From Bartonella rochalimae ATCC BAA-1498 (GTDB lineage: Bacteria > Pseudomonadota > Alphaproteobacteria > Rhizobiales > Rhizobiaceae), in NCBI RefSeq assembly GCF_000706645.1, contig NZ_KL407337.1, positions 1 to 64,000 on the forward strand: DNA of 64,000 bases, read 5' to 3'. This document shows, piece by piece, positions 41,540 through 50,605 of this stretch (positions are counted from its first letter, which is position 1; each line of letters starts with the position of its first letter). Below the pieces are notes generated by a model that had not been told where the DNA came from, searched no databases, and saw nothing but the letters and a program-made list of their open reading frames with translations. The position numbers and the translations under genes were made by a program.

Positions 41540-42045
41540 ATGACTAAGGATGAAAGAAAAAAAATCCACTGGTTTCTCAAGACTATTTTTTATGGGAGCA
41601 GGTTTGTCGTACAACAGTCCCACTTTTTCAAGAAAGTCAACAGAAGCAGAAGCCAACGATAGTTAAAGAGCAAAAGAAAAAAATAATTAAAGCAAAGAAA
41701 ATGCAGTGTTTTGATCATACTGTGCATCGTAAAATTGCAAAAGGTCTCTGTTGTATAGAAGCGCGTATTGACCTTCATGGTTTGATACAAGATGAAGCGT
41801 ATCGTTGTTTAAAAGAATTCTTACAATCATCTCATCGTTAGGGATTACGTTATGTTCTAGTGATAACAGGAAAGGGTCATTCACACGGAAGCAATGGCGT
41901 TTTGTGCCAATTTGTCCCTTATTGGTTATCAACACCTGTTTTTCAATATTATGTCCAGGCTTTTGGACAAGCAGCTCATAAACATAGAGGCAGTGGCGCT
42001 CTTTATATTCAGTTACGTCGTTTTCTGCAAAGAGAAAAAATGTAA
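41540..42045 (+). pseudogene. Smr-domain protein, broken
   Basis: Starting at ATG 41540 the frame reads MTKDERKKIHWFLKTIF and then shifts frame within the run of T near 41585-41590. The remaining coding sequence gives IDLHGLIQDEAYRCLKEF, an in-frame TAG at 41839-41841, then GLRYVLVITGKG, WLSTPVF and GSGALYIQLRRF, the recognisable Smr nuclease-like domain that usually sits after mltA in this neighbourhood. At least two lesions mean no full product. It converges with the FIC gene, separated by six bases. Confidence 0.9.
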
Positions 42046-42051
42046 ACCTAT

Positions 42052-42768
42052 TTAGCGCATATATGGATGAGTATTGTATCCTAAGTGTTTTAAGCGTCGT
42101 CTATCCGAAATAATACGTGGTCTGCACTCTAGATAAGTGATTTTTTTGAATATAGAATGCATAGGCTTTAAGTCGTTATCTCGTAGTGCACTAATACAAG
42201 CATTTAGCATTTCATCTTCTGTTATCTTTGAAAAATCGAGTGTATAACCTGCATTTTGGGCAAGTCTTTGAAAGAAAAAACGTTGTGTGTGTCCATTTCC
42301 TTTTTTAAAAGGACGTATATAGTTGAGAAAGGAAAACATTTCTGCTGTTTCAATGGCAAATTTTTTGCGTGACAAACCTCGCAAATTGTTTTTTTCAACG
42401 AGCATTTTGTCAAATTCTTTAAGACCTGTCTGAATTTCTTCACCAATTGCAAAAAAAGTATTCGAAATTACTTTTTTAACTTTTGGTTGGCAGGCGATTG
42501 TTCCATCGAGAAACATAAATGGAAAGTCACGAGTATGTCCAGCCCACTCAAACGTTTTTTGATACAAACACATATGAATATGTTTTAAATAAGAGGAATC
42601 AAATTGTTTTGGCAGAGGCTCGTAGTATAGATTAACGATTGCTTGTATTACATTATGTATACATATCATCTCAAATGTTTCATAGCGTTTTACCCTATAT
42701 TTATTCTTTAGTGTGAAACTATTTTGATAATTATAGTTATGGAACGATACTGAAATGTCTTCTTTCAT
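42052..42768 (-). CDS. FIC-domain protein with altered catalytic motif
   Basis: A FIC protein of about 238 residues from the ATG at 42768. It resembles the FIC domain of Bartonella Bep effectors: NSFTLKNKYRV (like the YP..TLKNKLGI start), HIHMCLYQKTFEWAGHTRDF and a helix with the Fic motif. The active motif, normally HPFxxGNGRxxR, reads R155-PFKKGNG-H163-TQR in the frame numbered from TTG 42777. The catalytic His is Arg, the acidic residue is Lys and the Arg after GNG is His. No BID secretion domain follows, so it is probably not a canonical type IV secreted effector. AMP transfer is unlikely; target-binding or inhibitor roles remain possible. Confidence 0.85.
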   Translation of the reverse strand: MKEDISVSFHNYNYQNSFTLKNKYRVKRYETFEMICIHNVIQAIVNLYYEPLPKQFDSSYLKHIHMCLYQKTFEWAGHTRDFPFMFLDGTIACQPKVKKVISNTFFAIGEEIQTGLKEFDKMLVEKNNLRGLSRKKFAIETAEMFSFLNYIRPFKKGNGHTQRFFFQRLAQNAGYTLDFSKITEDEMLNACISALRDNDLKPMHSIFKKITYLECRPRIISDRRRLKHLGYNTHPYMR

Positions 42769-42777
42769 TTGTTGCAA

Positions 42778-43143
42778 TTGCTTTCAAATTACTAGCACTA
42801 AATTACCTTTAAGAAGATTAAACTTCTCTCATTAATAACCTTCTCCTTAAATTTTTAACAGGTAACTACATTTACATTTTAAAATTTTTATCATTTCATT
42901 TTACAGTATAATATTCATGAAAAATTCCATAAAAAAGTTTTTAAATTTTGTAATAAATAAAAAATAAATTTAGAATCTTAAATCTCCGCATCAATAAAAT
43001 ATTCCAAATTTCAAAAAGACAATATGAAAAATATATCAATTAATAATTATGCGCAATAAAATTTATAATAAGTTTGTGGTTTTTAGCATAAGATTTTTAA
43101 ATAGAAAAAAATTTGTCTGTTACAGAAATAATTATTTTATGCT
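42778..43143. other. gene-free region between FIC gene and hslO
   Basis: About 370 very A+T-rich bases between the FIC start and the end of hslO, both on the minus strand. I see no gene remnant or strong hairpin. It holds the FIC promoter. Confidence 0.5.
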
Positions 43144-44148
43144 TTATATTTGAAAAAGTTCTTCTGGTTTGAAATAGTAAACCGTTGAACAAAATTCACA
43201 GGTAACAGAAGTTTGTTGATTTTCTATTGTTTGAGCACGTTCTTCAACAGAAAAGCTTTCTAATATTTCTTTAATTTTTTTTCGTGAGCAAGAACACCGA
43301 TTTGTTATAGGAAAGGTTTGAAAAACTTTTACACTTCGTTCGTGAAAAAGGCGGAAAAGTAATCGTTTAATACCAACTTGGGGATCTGTAAGTTCTTCAC
43401 TGTCAATGGTTGCAGTAAGCGCTTTTACTTCCTGCCATTGGTTTTCGAGTTGGATACAGTTTTTTGTTTCGTCTAATTTTGTATTTGTTTGGCATGGTGT
43501 ATGATAAGGAGAAGCTTTGGGCAAGAGTTGAGTTAAAAGCCCTGCTGCTCTCCAGCTTTTTTGTATTTTGTCCTGTTTATTATGGTTAATTAAGGTAGAA
43601 ACTGCTAAACGGAGATCAGTAGGTATTTGTTCTGATTGGTTAAAATAAGTACGAGCAGCTTCTTGAAAATTTGAACCATCTAAGGCGACGATTCCTTGAT
43701 AGCGTTGTGTATAGGAGCTTTGGTCAATAGTGAAAGCCAAAGTCCCTTTTCCAAGAAGCATTTCTGAAGATGTTTTACCATTCGCTATAGCCTGGTTTAA
43801 TTTTTCTTTATCAAAACGAGCGTAACCACGTAAATTTGAGGGAGGAACAAAATCACATACTAACATATTGACTGGTCCTTCAGAATGAGTTTGTAAAATA
43901 AATTTTCCTTCAAATTTCAATGATGTTCCAAGTAAAACAGTTGTAACTAAAGCTTCTGCTAGAAGATAAGAAACAGGATCAGGATATTGATGTTTGGTGA
44001 GAATGGAATTTAAGCTTTCTCCAAGTTGTACACCGCGTCCACGAATATCTAGTTCTTCGACTTGAAAAGGAATAACGGTATCATCTTCATTCTGATAAAA
44101 ATTATTTAAATAGATTTGATCTTTAGATTTTTTGTCTTCGTTGTTCAT
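43144..44148 (-). CDS. hslO: Hsp33 redox-regulated chaperone
   Basis: Hsp33 is a holdase activated by oxidation of a zinc-bound cysteine quartet. The 334 residues end with NRCSCSRKKI and TCEFCSTVYYF, giving the required CxC and CxxC pairs. N-terminal phrases such as LEALVTTVLLG-type helices (LAEALVTTVLLGTSLKFEGK) and EGPVNMLVCDF are standard. It follows argF by 23 bases, making the conserved argD-argF-hslO operon. Confidence 0.95.
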   Translation of the reverse strand: MNNEDKKSKDQIYLNNFYQNEDDTVIPFQVEELDIRGRGVQLGESLNSILTKHQYPDPVSYLLAEALVTTVLLGTSLKFEGKFILQTHSEGPVNMLVCDFVPPSNLRGYARFDKEKLNQAIANGKTSSEMLLGKGTLAFTIDQSSYTQRYQGIVALDGSNFQEAARTYFNQSEQIPTDLRLAVSTLINHNKQDKIQKSWRAAGLLTQLLPKASPYHTPCQTNTKLDETKNCIQLENQWQEVKALTATIDSEELTDPQVGIKRLLFRLFHERSVKVFQTFPITNRCSCSRKKIKEILESFSVEERAQTIENQQTSVTCEFCSTVYYFKPEELFQI

Positions 44149-44171
44149 ATTTTTGCTTTTTAAAGTTTATT

Positions 44172-45113
44172 TCATAAATTATTGGGTTGAAAAAACGCAT
44201 CTTGTAAACACCAGGAAAGGATTGCTTTTTGAGCATGCAGGCGATTTTCAGCTTCATCAAAAACAACAGAATGTGGTCCGTCGATTACAGCGTCTACAAC
44301 TTCTTCACCACGATGAGCAGGGAGGCAGTGCATGAAAAGAGCATCAGGTTTGGCACATGCCATTAAAGCTTCATTGACTTGATAAGGTTGAAAAATGGAA
44401 TAATTTTGGGCACGAAACTCTTGTCCCATAGAAACCCATGTGTCGGTAATAATACAATCAACGTTCTCAGCAGCTTTTTGAGGATTATGAGTGAGCATAA
44501 TATGTGCTCCTCGTTCGCGTGCCCAGTTTATATATTTTTCTTGGGGTTCACTTCCTTGCGGTGTAGCGATATGCAGATGAAAATTGAAAAGAGCTGTTGC
44601 TTCGATTAAAGAATGAAGAACATTGTTGCCGTCTCCCATCCAAGCAAATGTTTTGCCAGCAATAGTGCCACGGTGTTCTTCATAGGTAAGGATATCTGCT
44701 AAAATTTGGCAAGGATGTGTGTCATCTGTAAGAGCATTAATGACAGGAATTTGCGCATATTGCGCTAATTCAAGCATCCGATGATGTGCTGTGGTTCGTA
44801 TTATTATGGCTTCTACAAAGCGTGATAGTACACGTGCTGTATCGGCAATTGTTTCACTATGACCAAGCTGCATTTCAGATCCCGTTAACATGATTGTTTC
44901 TCCACCAAGCTGACGCATGCCAAGATCAAAAGAAACTCGGGTTCGTGTAGAAGGCTTTTCAAAAATCATTGCTAGTGTTTTACCAGAAAAAGGTTTTAAA
45001 TTTTCTCCTGATTTAAAGGCAGCTTTGAGGATTTTTGCATAATCGATAAGAGCACGTGCTCTTTGTGGAGTTAAAATAGATATATCGGTAAAGTGGTGAA
45101 GGGTATGTGTCAT
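44172..45113 (-). CDS. argF: Ornithine carbamoyltransferase
   Basis: It makes citrulline from ornithine and carbamoyl phosphate. The carbamoyl-phosphate motif EKPSTRTRVSF is near residue 50, TDDTHPCQILAD near 130 and the ornithine-site motif FMHCLPAHRGEEV near 263. The frame runs upstream into argD, but the start MTHTLHHFTDIS at 45113 gives 313 residues, the usual length, four bases after the argD stop. Operon with argD and hslO. Confidence 0.96.
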   Translation of the reverse strand: MTHTLHHFTDISILTPQRARALIDYAKILKAAFKSGENLKPFSGKTLAMIFEKPSTRTRVSFDLGMRQLGGETIMLTGSEMQLGHSETIADTARVLSRFVEAIIIRTTAHHRMLELAQYAQIPVINALTDDTHPCQILADILTYEEHRGTIAGKTFAWMGDGNNVLHSLIEATALFNFHLHIATPQGSEPQEKYINWARERGAHIMLTHNPQKAAENVDCIITDTWVSMGQEFRAQNYSIFQPYQVNEALMACAKPDALFMHCLPAHRGEEVVDAVIDGPHSVVFDEAENRLHAQKAILSWCLQDAFFQPNNL

Positions 45114-45117
45114 AATA

Positions 45118-46323
45118 TTATATTTGTCTTTTTTTATTTGTTTGCGAAAGATAAGCAATAGCTTTTTCAATCCGATGCAAACCTTCATATATTTCTTCTT
45201 CATTGATTATGAGAGGAGGCAAAAAGCGAACAATATTATGACCTGCTCCAACACTGAGAATATGTTCATTATCGAGTGCAGTGATAACTTCATTTTGAGG
45301 AATGATACATTGCATACCCATCATAAGGCCTGTACCTTGAATTGTACAGATAATATCAGGATAAGTGTTTAAAATGTTTAAAAGTCCCTGTTTTAGCTTA
45401 TTACCCATATGTTGTACATGATTAAGAAAACCCGGTTCTAAGAGTGTATCAAGAACACTCTTGCTTACAGCTATGCCAAGGAGATTGCCTCCAAAGGTTG
45501 TACCATGGGTTCCTGGTGTCATGGCTTTTGCTGCTTTTTCTGTTGCAAGACAAGCTCCTAACGGAAAACCACCACCCAGCCCCTTAGCAAGAGTGAGGAT
45601 ATCTGGTACGATATCATACCATTCATATGCAAAAAGTTTTCCTGTACGTCCGATTCCGGTTTGAACTTCATCTAAAATTAATAATAATTGATTGTCATTG
45701 CATAGTTTACGTAGCATTTTTAAAGTTTTATAAGGAGTTGTTCGCAATCCACCTTCTCCTTGAATCGGTTCAATAAGGATAGCTGCAGTATTTTTATTGA
45801 TAGCATGACGTAAAGCTTTTTCATCATCAAAGGGTACTTGAATAAAACCACAGACTTTTGGGCCAAAACCTTCAAGATATTTTTTTTGTCCACTAGCAGC
45901 AATCGTTGCAAGTGTACGACCATGAAATGCACCTTCAAAAGTAATGATTTCGAATCGTTGTGGTTGATCCAATGTATAATGATAGCGACGAGCAGTTTTG
46001 AATGCACATTCTAATGCTTCAGCACCAGAATTGCAGAAAAAAACTTTATCAGCAAAACTGTTAGCACAAAGACGTGCAGCAAGTGATTCTTGTTCAGGCG
46101 ATTCAAAAAGATTAGAAACATGCCAAAGTTTTTCAGCTTGTGTTTTAAGGGCATCAATAAGCTTTGGGTGTGTATGTCCTAAAACATTGACAGCAATGCC
46201 AGATGTGAAATCAAGATACTTTTCTCCTTTATCAGAGATAAGCCATACGCCCTTTCCTTGTGTAAAATGCAAGTGACGTCGAGCAAAAGTATTATAAAGT
46301 GATTGTGTATAGATGGTATTCAT
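45118..46323 (-). CDS. argD: Acetylornithine aminotransferase
   Basis: A class III PLP aminotransferase of arginine (and possibly lysine) biosynthesis. GVWLISDKGEKYLDFTSGIA near the start, NSGAEALECAFKTAR, FEGAFHGRT, LILDEVQTGIGRTG and the PLP lysine in LTLAKGLGGGFPLGA are all present in 401 residues. It is the first gene of the operon and is divergent from gcrA across a 418-base gap. Dual use as the succinyl-diaminopimelate aminotransferase with dapD is plausible but inferred. Confidence 0.95.
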   Translation of the reverse strand: MNTIYTQSLYNTFARRHLHFTQGKGVWLISDKGEKYLDFTSGIAVNVLGHTHPKLIDALKTQAEKLWHVSNLFESPEQESLAARLCANSFADKVFFCNSGAEALECAFKTARRYHYTLDQPQRFEIITFEGAFHGRTLATIAASGQKKYLEGFGPKVCGFIQVPFDDEKALRHAINKNTAAILIEPIQGEGGLRTTPYKTLKMLRKLCNDNQLLLILDEVQTGIGRTGKLFAYEWYDIVPDILTLAKGLGGGFPLGACLATEKAAKAMTPGTHGTTFGGNLLGIAVSKSVLDTLLEPGFLNHVQHMGNKLKQGLLNILNTYPDIICTIQGTGLMMGMQCIIPQNEVITALDNEHILSVGAGHNIVRFLPPLIINEEEIYEGLHRIEKAIAYLSQTNKKRQI

Positions 46324-46668
46324 CGTTATACTCTTGATTGTTTAAATGCTGTAATACAACATTTGAAAACTATGATCTATTTGTTTACGCATTAATATAG
46401 TCTACTTCATTATAATGAACTATCGTGCTAATTGATAAAAAATCAATTAAGGTTTCGAAAAGGTATCTTTGTTATGAAAAAGTTAGAGTTAAAATTTTTT
46501 CTACGATTTGTTTGTAAGTTGGGGAAAACATTTTAAAAGAACGTTATTAAAATATAATAACTCTTGTCATAGAGTTAGTGCATATTATAGTTTGGGGAAA
46601 TAAACAAAATTGGATTTCTATTTGTAAATTCCGCGATTGGTTAGATTAAAAGGTCTTTTATTGAGCTG

Positions 46669-46693
46669 TTCGAATATAATTAATATATTCGAA
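46669..46693. promoter_or_regulatory. 25-base perfect palindrome (10-5-10) before gcrA
   Basis: TTCGAATATA and TATATTCGAA flank ATTAA, with no mismatch. It ends 48 bases before the gcrA start, where an operator over the promoter would lie. No known CtrA (TTAA-7-TTAA) or DnaA motif explains it. No GANTC site was noticed in the 140 bases upstream of gcrA. The rest of the 46324-46741 gap has no gene. Confidence 0.55.
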
Positions 46694-46741
46694 GATGCAG
46701 TTGAAAGCCTTTCGGTGAGATAATTGGAATGGGGTTCTAGT

Positions 46742-47275
46742 ATGGGTTGGACATGTGAGCGCGTTGAACTTCTTAAGAAGCTTTGGAGTGAAGGTTTGAG
46801 TGCAAGTCAAATTGCAGTTCAGTTGGGTGGGGTCAGCAGAAATGCTGTGATTGGTAAGGTACACCGGCTGAAATTACCAGGGCGCGGTAAAACAACACAA
46901 GTAGTATCACGTGCACAAAAAGTATTAACAGGTGTTAATTCATCAACGTCGCGGATACGTCGTACAACGTCATCGATGTTACAAGACAATTGCTCTTCTG
47001 ACGATTCTAAAGCTGCAAATTTAAGACAAGGGCTTGTCATGGAGAGTGTAACAGAAGAAAACATACCTGAAAAATCAAATGTAGTTGTACCTATGTCACG
47101 TAATCTTAATCTTTTACAATTGAATGAAAACACGTGTAGATGGCCTGTTGGAGATCCTCTATCATCAAACTTTCATTTCTGTGGCGCTGATTCTAGCGAA
47201 AGTAGTCCTTATTGTGATTTTCACGCTAAAATAGCATTTCAACCAGTATCAGAAAGACGGCGAATAAGAATATGA
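46742..47275 (+). CDS. gcrA: GcrA cell-cycle regulator
   Basis: GcrA is a sigma-70-associated activator of CcrM-methylated (GANTC) cell-cycle promoters in alphaproteobacteria. The start MGWTCERVELLKKLWSEG, then LSASQIAVQLGGVSRNAVIG and KVHRLKLPGR, is the conserved DNA-binding helix-turn-helix. The C-terminus has CRWPVGDPLSSNFHFCG and SPYCDFHAKIAF, the sigma-binding motif with conserved cysteines. An upstream in-frame TTG is rejected because the ATG at 46742 has GGGG seven bases ahead. 177 residues, normal length. Confidence 0.95.
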   Translation: MGWTCERVELLKKLWSEGLSASQIAVQLGGVSRNAVIGKVHRLKLPGRGKTTQVVSRAQKVLTGVNSSTSRIRRTTSSMLQDNCSSDDSKAANLRQGLVMESVTEENIPEKSNVVVPMSRNLNLLQLNENTCRWPVGDPLSSNFHFCGADSSESSPYCDFHAKIAFQPVSERRRIRI

Positions 47276-47424
47276 GATGAGTAAATAGCCAAAATCTTGC
47301 TTTATAATTTAGGTTATATCAATTATTTTGTTATGAAAACGGCTATTCTTTAATACTAAGTTTAAAAAAGAAAATATGTTAAAGATACAATCCTAGTTAT
47401 AGGAGATATTTGCTTTTATGAAAT

Positions 47425-47955
47425 TGAGACAGTAGTTAAAATTTTCACCCAATTTCATATGTTATAGGTTTACTACGGGAACATTGCCTTAATATGGATG
47501 TGGAATGAGCTTTTTGTGGTTATATAGCTTCTTTCATCTTTGATAATTCATGTATACCCTAGTTAATAGCTGTAAGATATGAAGCATTAAAACCAATTAA
47601 TTACAAACTATTGTCAAAATTGGTTAAAAAACGTCGGGTATTATTTTAGTCATTATAATGAATTGAGATAAGAGCAAAACACTGATTTTTTGCGATTTCT
47701 TTAAGAATTGAATGTTCTACATGACAAAGTAGGCACCAAGACATCCAAAAAATTAATCAATGTTATGTATCCTTTAACGTGTACGAAATTTAAAGAGTCT
47801 TTACTATTCACAAAAGAAGTTGGATTTGAGGAGCGATTTTTCCAACTAATATATTTAAGTAAAAAAAATGTCATAGAATTTTTGCTTTCTATAAAGTTAA
47901 AGAAGAATACAACTGCAAAAAAAATGGATACAAAGATTTCTAATAAGACAGGCAA
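47425..47955 (-). pseudogene. ccmG: CcmG (DsbE) thioredoxin-like protein, broken
   Basis: Reading left from 47955, the first frame gives a membrane anchor (EIFVSIFFAVVFFFNFIES) and then VHVKGYITLINF, the start of the CcmG thioredoxin fold. An extra base in the A run at 47747-47752 breaks it; the shifted frame continues WMSWCLLCHVEHSILKEI with the CxxC at 47724-47735, then ISIHYND, RRFLTNFDN and AIN-stop-GIH. Two TAA and a TAG interrupt this frame, and a third tail is barely recognisable (PITYEIG). The position after ccmD is exactly where ccmG lies in related genomes. It cannot yield a functional protein. Confidence 0.88.
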
Positions 47956-47968
47956 AGGTTTGCTTTAG

Positions 47969-48220
47969 TTAGTTCTGAGAGGGATGGTTTTCATTGTATT
48001 GTTTTTCCCAAATTGTTTCTTGTATTTGAAGTTGTTTCAGAATTTTTTTTTGGCGCATACTTTTATAAAGGATATATCCAATAAAACAAAATAGAACACT
48101 TGCAGAGAGGATATAACTTAAAGCAACAATTTGCTGATGGTTTAGGGTTCCAAGGAAAAGATCAATTCGTTGGACAAAATTTCCAAAAGCTTCATTTTGA
48201 GTGTTATTTAATTGGAGCAT
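47969..48220 (-). CDS. ccmD: Heme exporter protein CcmD
   Basis: CcmD is the small membrane subunit of the CcmABCD heme-handling complex that releases holo-CcmE. This 83-residue product has one transmembrane segment (IVALSYILSASVLFCFIGYIL, about residues 30-50) and a charged cytosolic helix, as expected. It is slightly longer than usual because of an N-terminal extension. The start overlaps the ccmC end by 13 bases. Identity rests partly on position. Confidence 0.8.
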   Translation of the reverse strand: MLQLNNTQNEAFGNFVQRIDLFLGTLNHQQIVALSYILSASVLFCFIGYILYKSMRQKKILKQLQIQETIWEKQYNENHPSQN

Positions 48221-48984
48221 GATGAAGAGTCCTGATGTTGAGAATGATGAGTTGCTTTAATTTGAAGTGTTTTAATATAGCGATGGGTAATTTCATTTTG
48301 CATAGCTATTAGATGCAAGACAATAAACATGAAGATAAAACAAAACATCATTGTTATGAGAGGCCATAACATGGCACGATCAATGGTTGTACCTTCTACC
48401 CGTAAAAGTGATGCTGGTTGATGAAGTGTATTCCACCAGTTGACAGAGAATTTGATAATAGGAATATTAACTAATCCAACTAATGTTAAAATTGCTGTAG
48501 CGTATGCAGCTTTGATTTGGTTATCAAAAGAATAAGCAAGAGTAATAATGGCAAGGTAGATAAAAAACAAAATTAAAACCGATGTCAATCTAGCGTCCCA
48601 TACCCACCATGTTCCCCACGTAGAACGTCCCCAAAGTGCTCCTGTTATAAGTGCTAAAGCTGTAAAGATAGTTCCGATGGATGCGCCACATTTTAGTGCT
48701 ATGTCAGCGAGACGATAGTTCCAGATCAGGCTTCCTAATGCAGCAGCACTCATTATAATGTAACAAAAGGTAGACAACCAGGCAAATGGAACATGAATAT
48801 ACATAATTTTGACAGTAACACCCTGTTGATAATCATCAGGGGAATATATAACCAAAACAAGACCTAAGATAAGAAGAAATAATGTTATACTAGTTAACCA
48901 AGGTAAAGCCGCACTACTTATTTCCATGAAGTGGGTTGGATTTGCGAGGGAAATTTTCGTTTTTTTTCGCGATAATTTATTCAT
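48208..48984 (-). CDS. ccmC: Heme exporter protein CcmC
   Basis: CcmC binds heme and passes it to CcmE for cytochrome c maturation. The 258 residues have six transmembrane helices, the WWD motif WGTWWVWDARLTS near 125 and flanking histidines (one in MYIHVPFAW and one in WNTLHQPAS). Overlaps ccmD and follows ccmB by 45 bases. Confidence 0.94.
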   Translation of the reverse strand: MNKLSRKKTKISLANPTHFMEISSAALPWLTSITLFLLILGLVLVIYSPDDYQQGVTVKIMYIHVPFAWLSTFCYIIMSAAALGSLIWNYRLADIALKCGASIGTIFTALALITGALWGRSTWGTWWVWDARLTSVLILFFIYLAIITLAYSFDNQIKAAYATAILTLVGLVNIPIIKFSVNWWNTLHQPASLLRVEGTTIDRAMLWPLITMMFCFIFMFIVLHLIAMQNEITHRYIKTLQIKATHHSQHQDSSSCSN

Positions 48985-49029
48985 AAATTTATAATAGGCA
49001 GATTTTTGCTTGGGAGCAATTATCTTTTG

Positions 49030-49695
49030 TTATTCTGATAGGTATTTGAGTGTTATAGCTGTTACAAAAGAACTAAAAAGACCAAAAAAGAGTGAAAAAG
49101 CAGACAGAAAAGCGAGAGCAGGAAGGAAAAAAACTTTTGATGTTATTGGAGCTATGGCAGCTGTAACACCAAAAATTAAGATTGGAATTGTCCATGGTAA
49201 AATAATAATAAAAATGAGCATTGTGTTATGCGATAATGATGTTGCTAAAGCTGCTCCAATTGCACCAATGAAAATGAAAGCAGGTGTTCCACATAAAAGG
49301 GTTAGAATTGTTGTAAAGGTTATTAGAGTATCTAAATGAAGCATAAATGCTGCGATAGGGGTGATAAAGATGAGGGGGAGCATAGTTCCTGCCCAATGTG
49401 CAAGACATTTGATGAAAACAATCAATGTTAAGTTTTTTCTTTGACCAAAAAGAATAAGTTGATCGAGATTTCCATCATCGCAGTCGGTTTGAAAAAGTTT
49501 ATTAAGATTGAGTAGCCCTGCAAGAAGAGCACTTAGCCATAATATGCCTGGACCTATTCGTGAGAGAGTATTTGAATCTGTTCCCAGGGTAAAGGGAGTT
49601 ATGATAATGATTGCTATAAAAAATAAAGGTCCTGTTAATAAAGAAGTTTGTGATAATAAAATTAATTTAAGGTCGCGCCAAAATAGTGCTTTCAT
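49030..49695 (-). CDS. ccmB: Heme exporter protein CcmB
   Basis: CcmB is the permease partner of CcmA. The 221 residues have six hydrophobic segments, with the family phrases LFQTDCDDGNLDQLIL near residue 75 and FFIAIIIITPFTLG near 25. The start overlaps the ccmA stop by four bases. Confidence 0.92.
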   Translation of the reverse strand: MKALFWRDLKLILLSQTSLLTGPLFFIAIIIITPFTLGTDSNTLSRIGPGILWLSALLAGLLNLNKLFQTDCDDGNLDQLILFGQRKNLTLIVFIKCLAHWAGTMLPLIFITPIAAFMLHLDTLITFTTILTLLCGTPAFIFIGAIGAALATSLSHNTMLIFIIILPWTIPILIFGVTAAIAPITSKVFFLPALAFLSAFSLFFGLFSSFVTAITLKYLSE

Positions 49696-50318
49696 TTTAT
49701 TTTTTTCCTAAGGGGATAAAAATGCTCTAAGGCAATGATGTGGTGTTCTTTTAGACCAAGAGAAGTATGAGTTGCTGCAATAATCATTCCTCCTTGATTG
49801 AGATGACGTTGAAATAATGTTGCAAAGATCGTTTGAGCATGGCGATCAAGTCCGGATATTGGTTCGTCTAGAATCCAAATAGGGCGATAAGAGAGGAGTA
49901 AGCGAGCAATAGCTACACATCTTTTTTGTCCAGTTGATAGAATATTAAAAGGTAAATGTGCGAGATCAGAAAGACCAATCTCTGCAAGAGCATCATGGGG
50001 ATGGTAGAAGTGTTGTCCATAAAATTCAGCCCAAAATTTTAGATTATCAATAACAGATAAGCAGGATTTCATGGCATTTTGAGTGCTGAGATAGTGACAT
50101 GCAAGTGCCAGAGGGTATATTTTCCCCTTGTCTTCTAACTTTAAATCGCCTTCAGTAGCTTTAAAAAGGCCGACAATGATTCGCAATAATGTAGATTTTC
50201 CAACACCATTTGGGCCTGTGATTGTCATCAGTTGTTGTGTGGATAAACAAAAAGAAAGACCTTGAAATAAAGTTTTTTCATTTCTATGTGCCGTTAGATT
50301 TTTACCCGATAACATCAT
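49692..50318 (-). CDS. ccmA: Heme exporter ATP-binding protein CcmA
   Basis: The 208-residue ABC ATPase drives release of heme-loaded CcmE. Walker A is GPNGVGKSTLLRI near 36, the signature is ILSTGQKRCVAIARLLL (LSTGQ variant typical of CcmA) and Walker B is IWILDEPISGLD. It heads the ccmABCD order on the minus strand, divergent from acnA. With ccmG broken, thiol reduction for apocytochrome c must come from another protein. Confidence 0.94.
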   Translation of the reverse strand: MMLSGKNLTAHRNEKTLFQGLSFCLSTQQLMTITGPNGVGKSTLLRIIVGLFKATEGDLKLEDKGKIYPLALACHYLSTQNAMKSCLSVIDNLKFWAEFYGQHFYHPHDALAEIGLSDLAHLPFNILSTGQKRCVAIARLLLSYRPIWILDEPISGLDRHAQTIFATLFQRHLNQGGMIIAATHTSLGLKEHHIIALEHFYPLRKKIK

Positions 50319-50605
50319 AATAATAACCCGTTATTCTATTATTTGTTAATTTTTATTGCATAATAAAGTAAAAAACACGTTTTTTATGAAATTGTATCTA
50401 GAATAGTTCTAGAAATAGTTCTATAAGGCACGTATTACGCCAGTAGTCGGTTTGGGACAGGTTTGTGGTCTGAATTTACCGATAAAAGAGCGGGGAATGA
50501 ATAGCGGACATGATATACCCGCATTCAAACTGCAATCTTGACCTGCAGTTTGTGTTGTTCGTTCTGAGGAATGGGGTGGTTTGTAGTACTTAAGGGTGAA
50601 CAGTT
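50319..50605. promoter_or_regulatory. divergent ccmA/acnA promoter region with hairpin
   Basis: The 287 bases hold both promoters. The clear structure is AAACTGCA at 50527-50534 and TGCAGTTT at 50544-50551, a perfect eight-base inverted repeat with a nine-base gap, about 55 bases before acnA. It may be an operator or a leader hairpin. Confidence 0.45.

Noticed and set aside
47708-47968. 86-codon plus-strand reading frame (MNVLHDKVG...)
   Set aside because: It starts at a TTG and runs antisense across the ccmG relic, whose protein similarity on the minus strand explains the sequence. No family resemblance in the plus-strand product.
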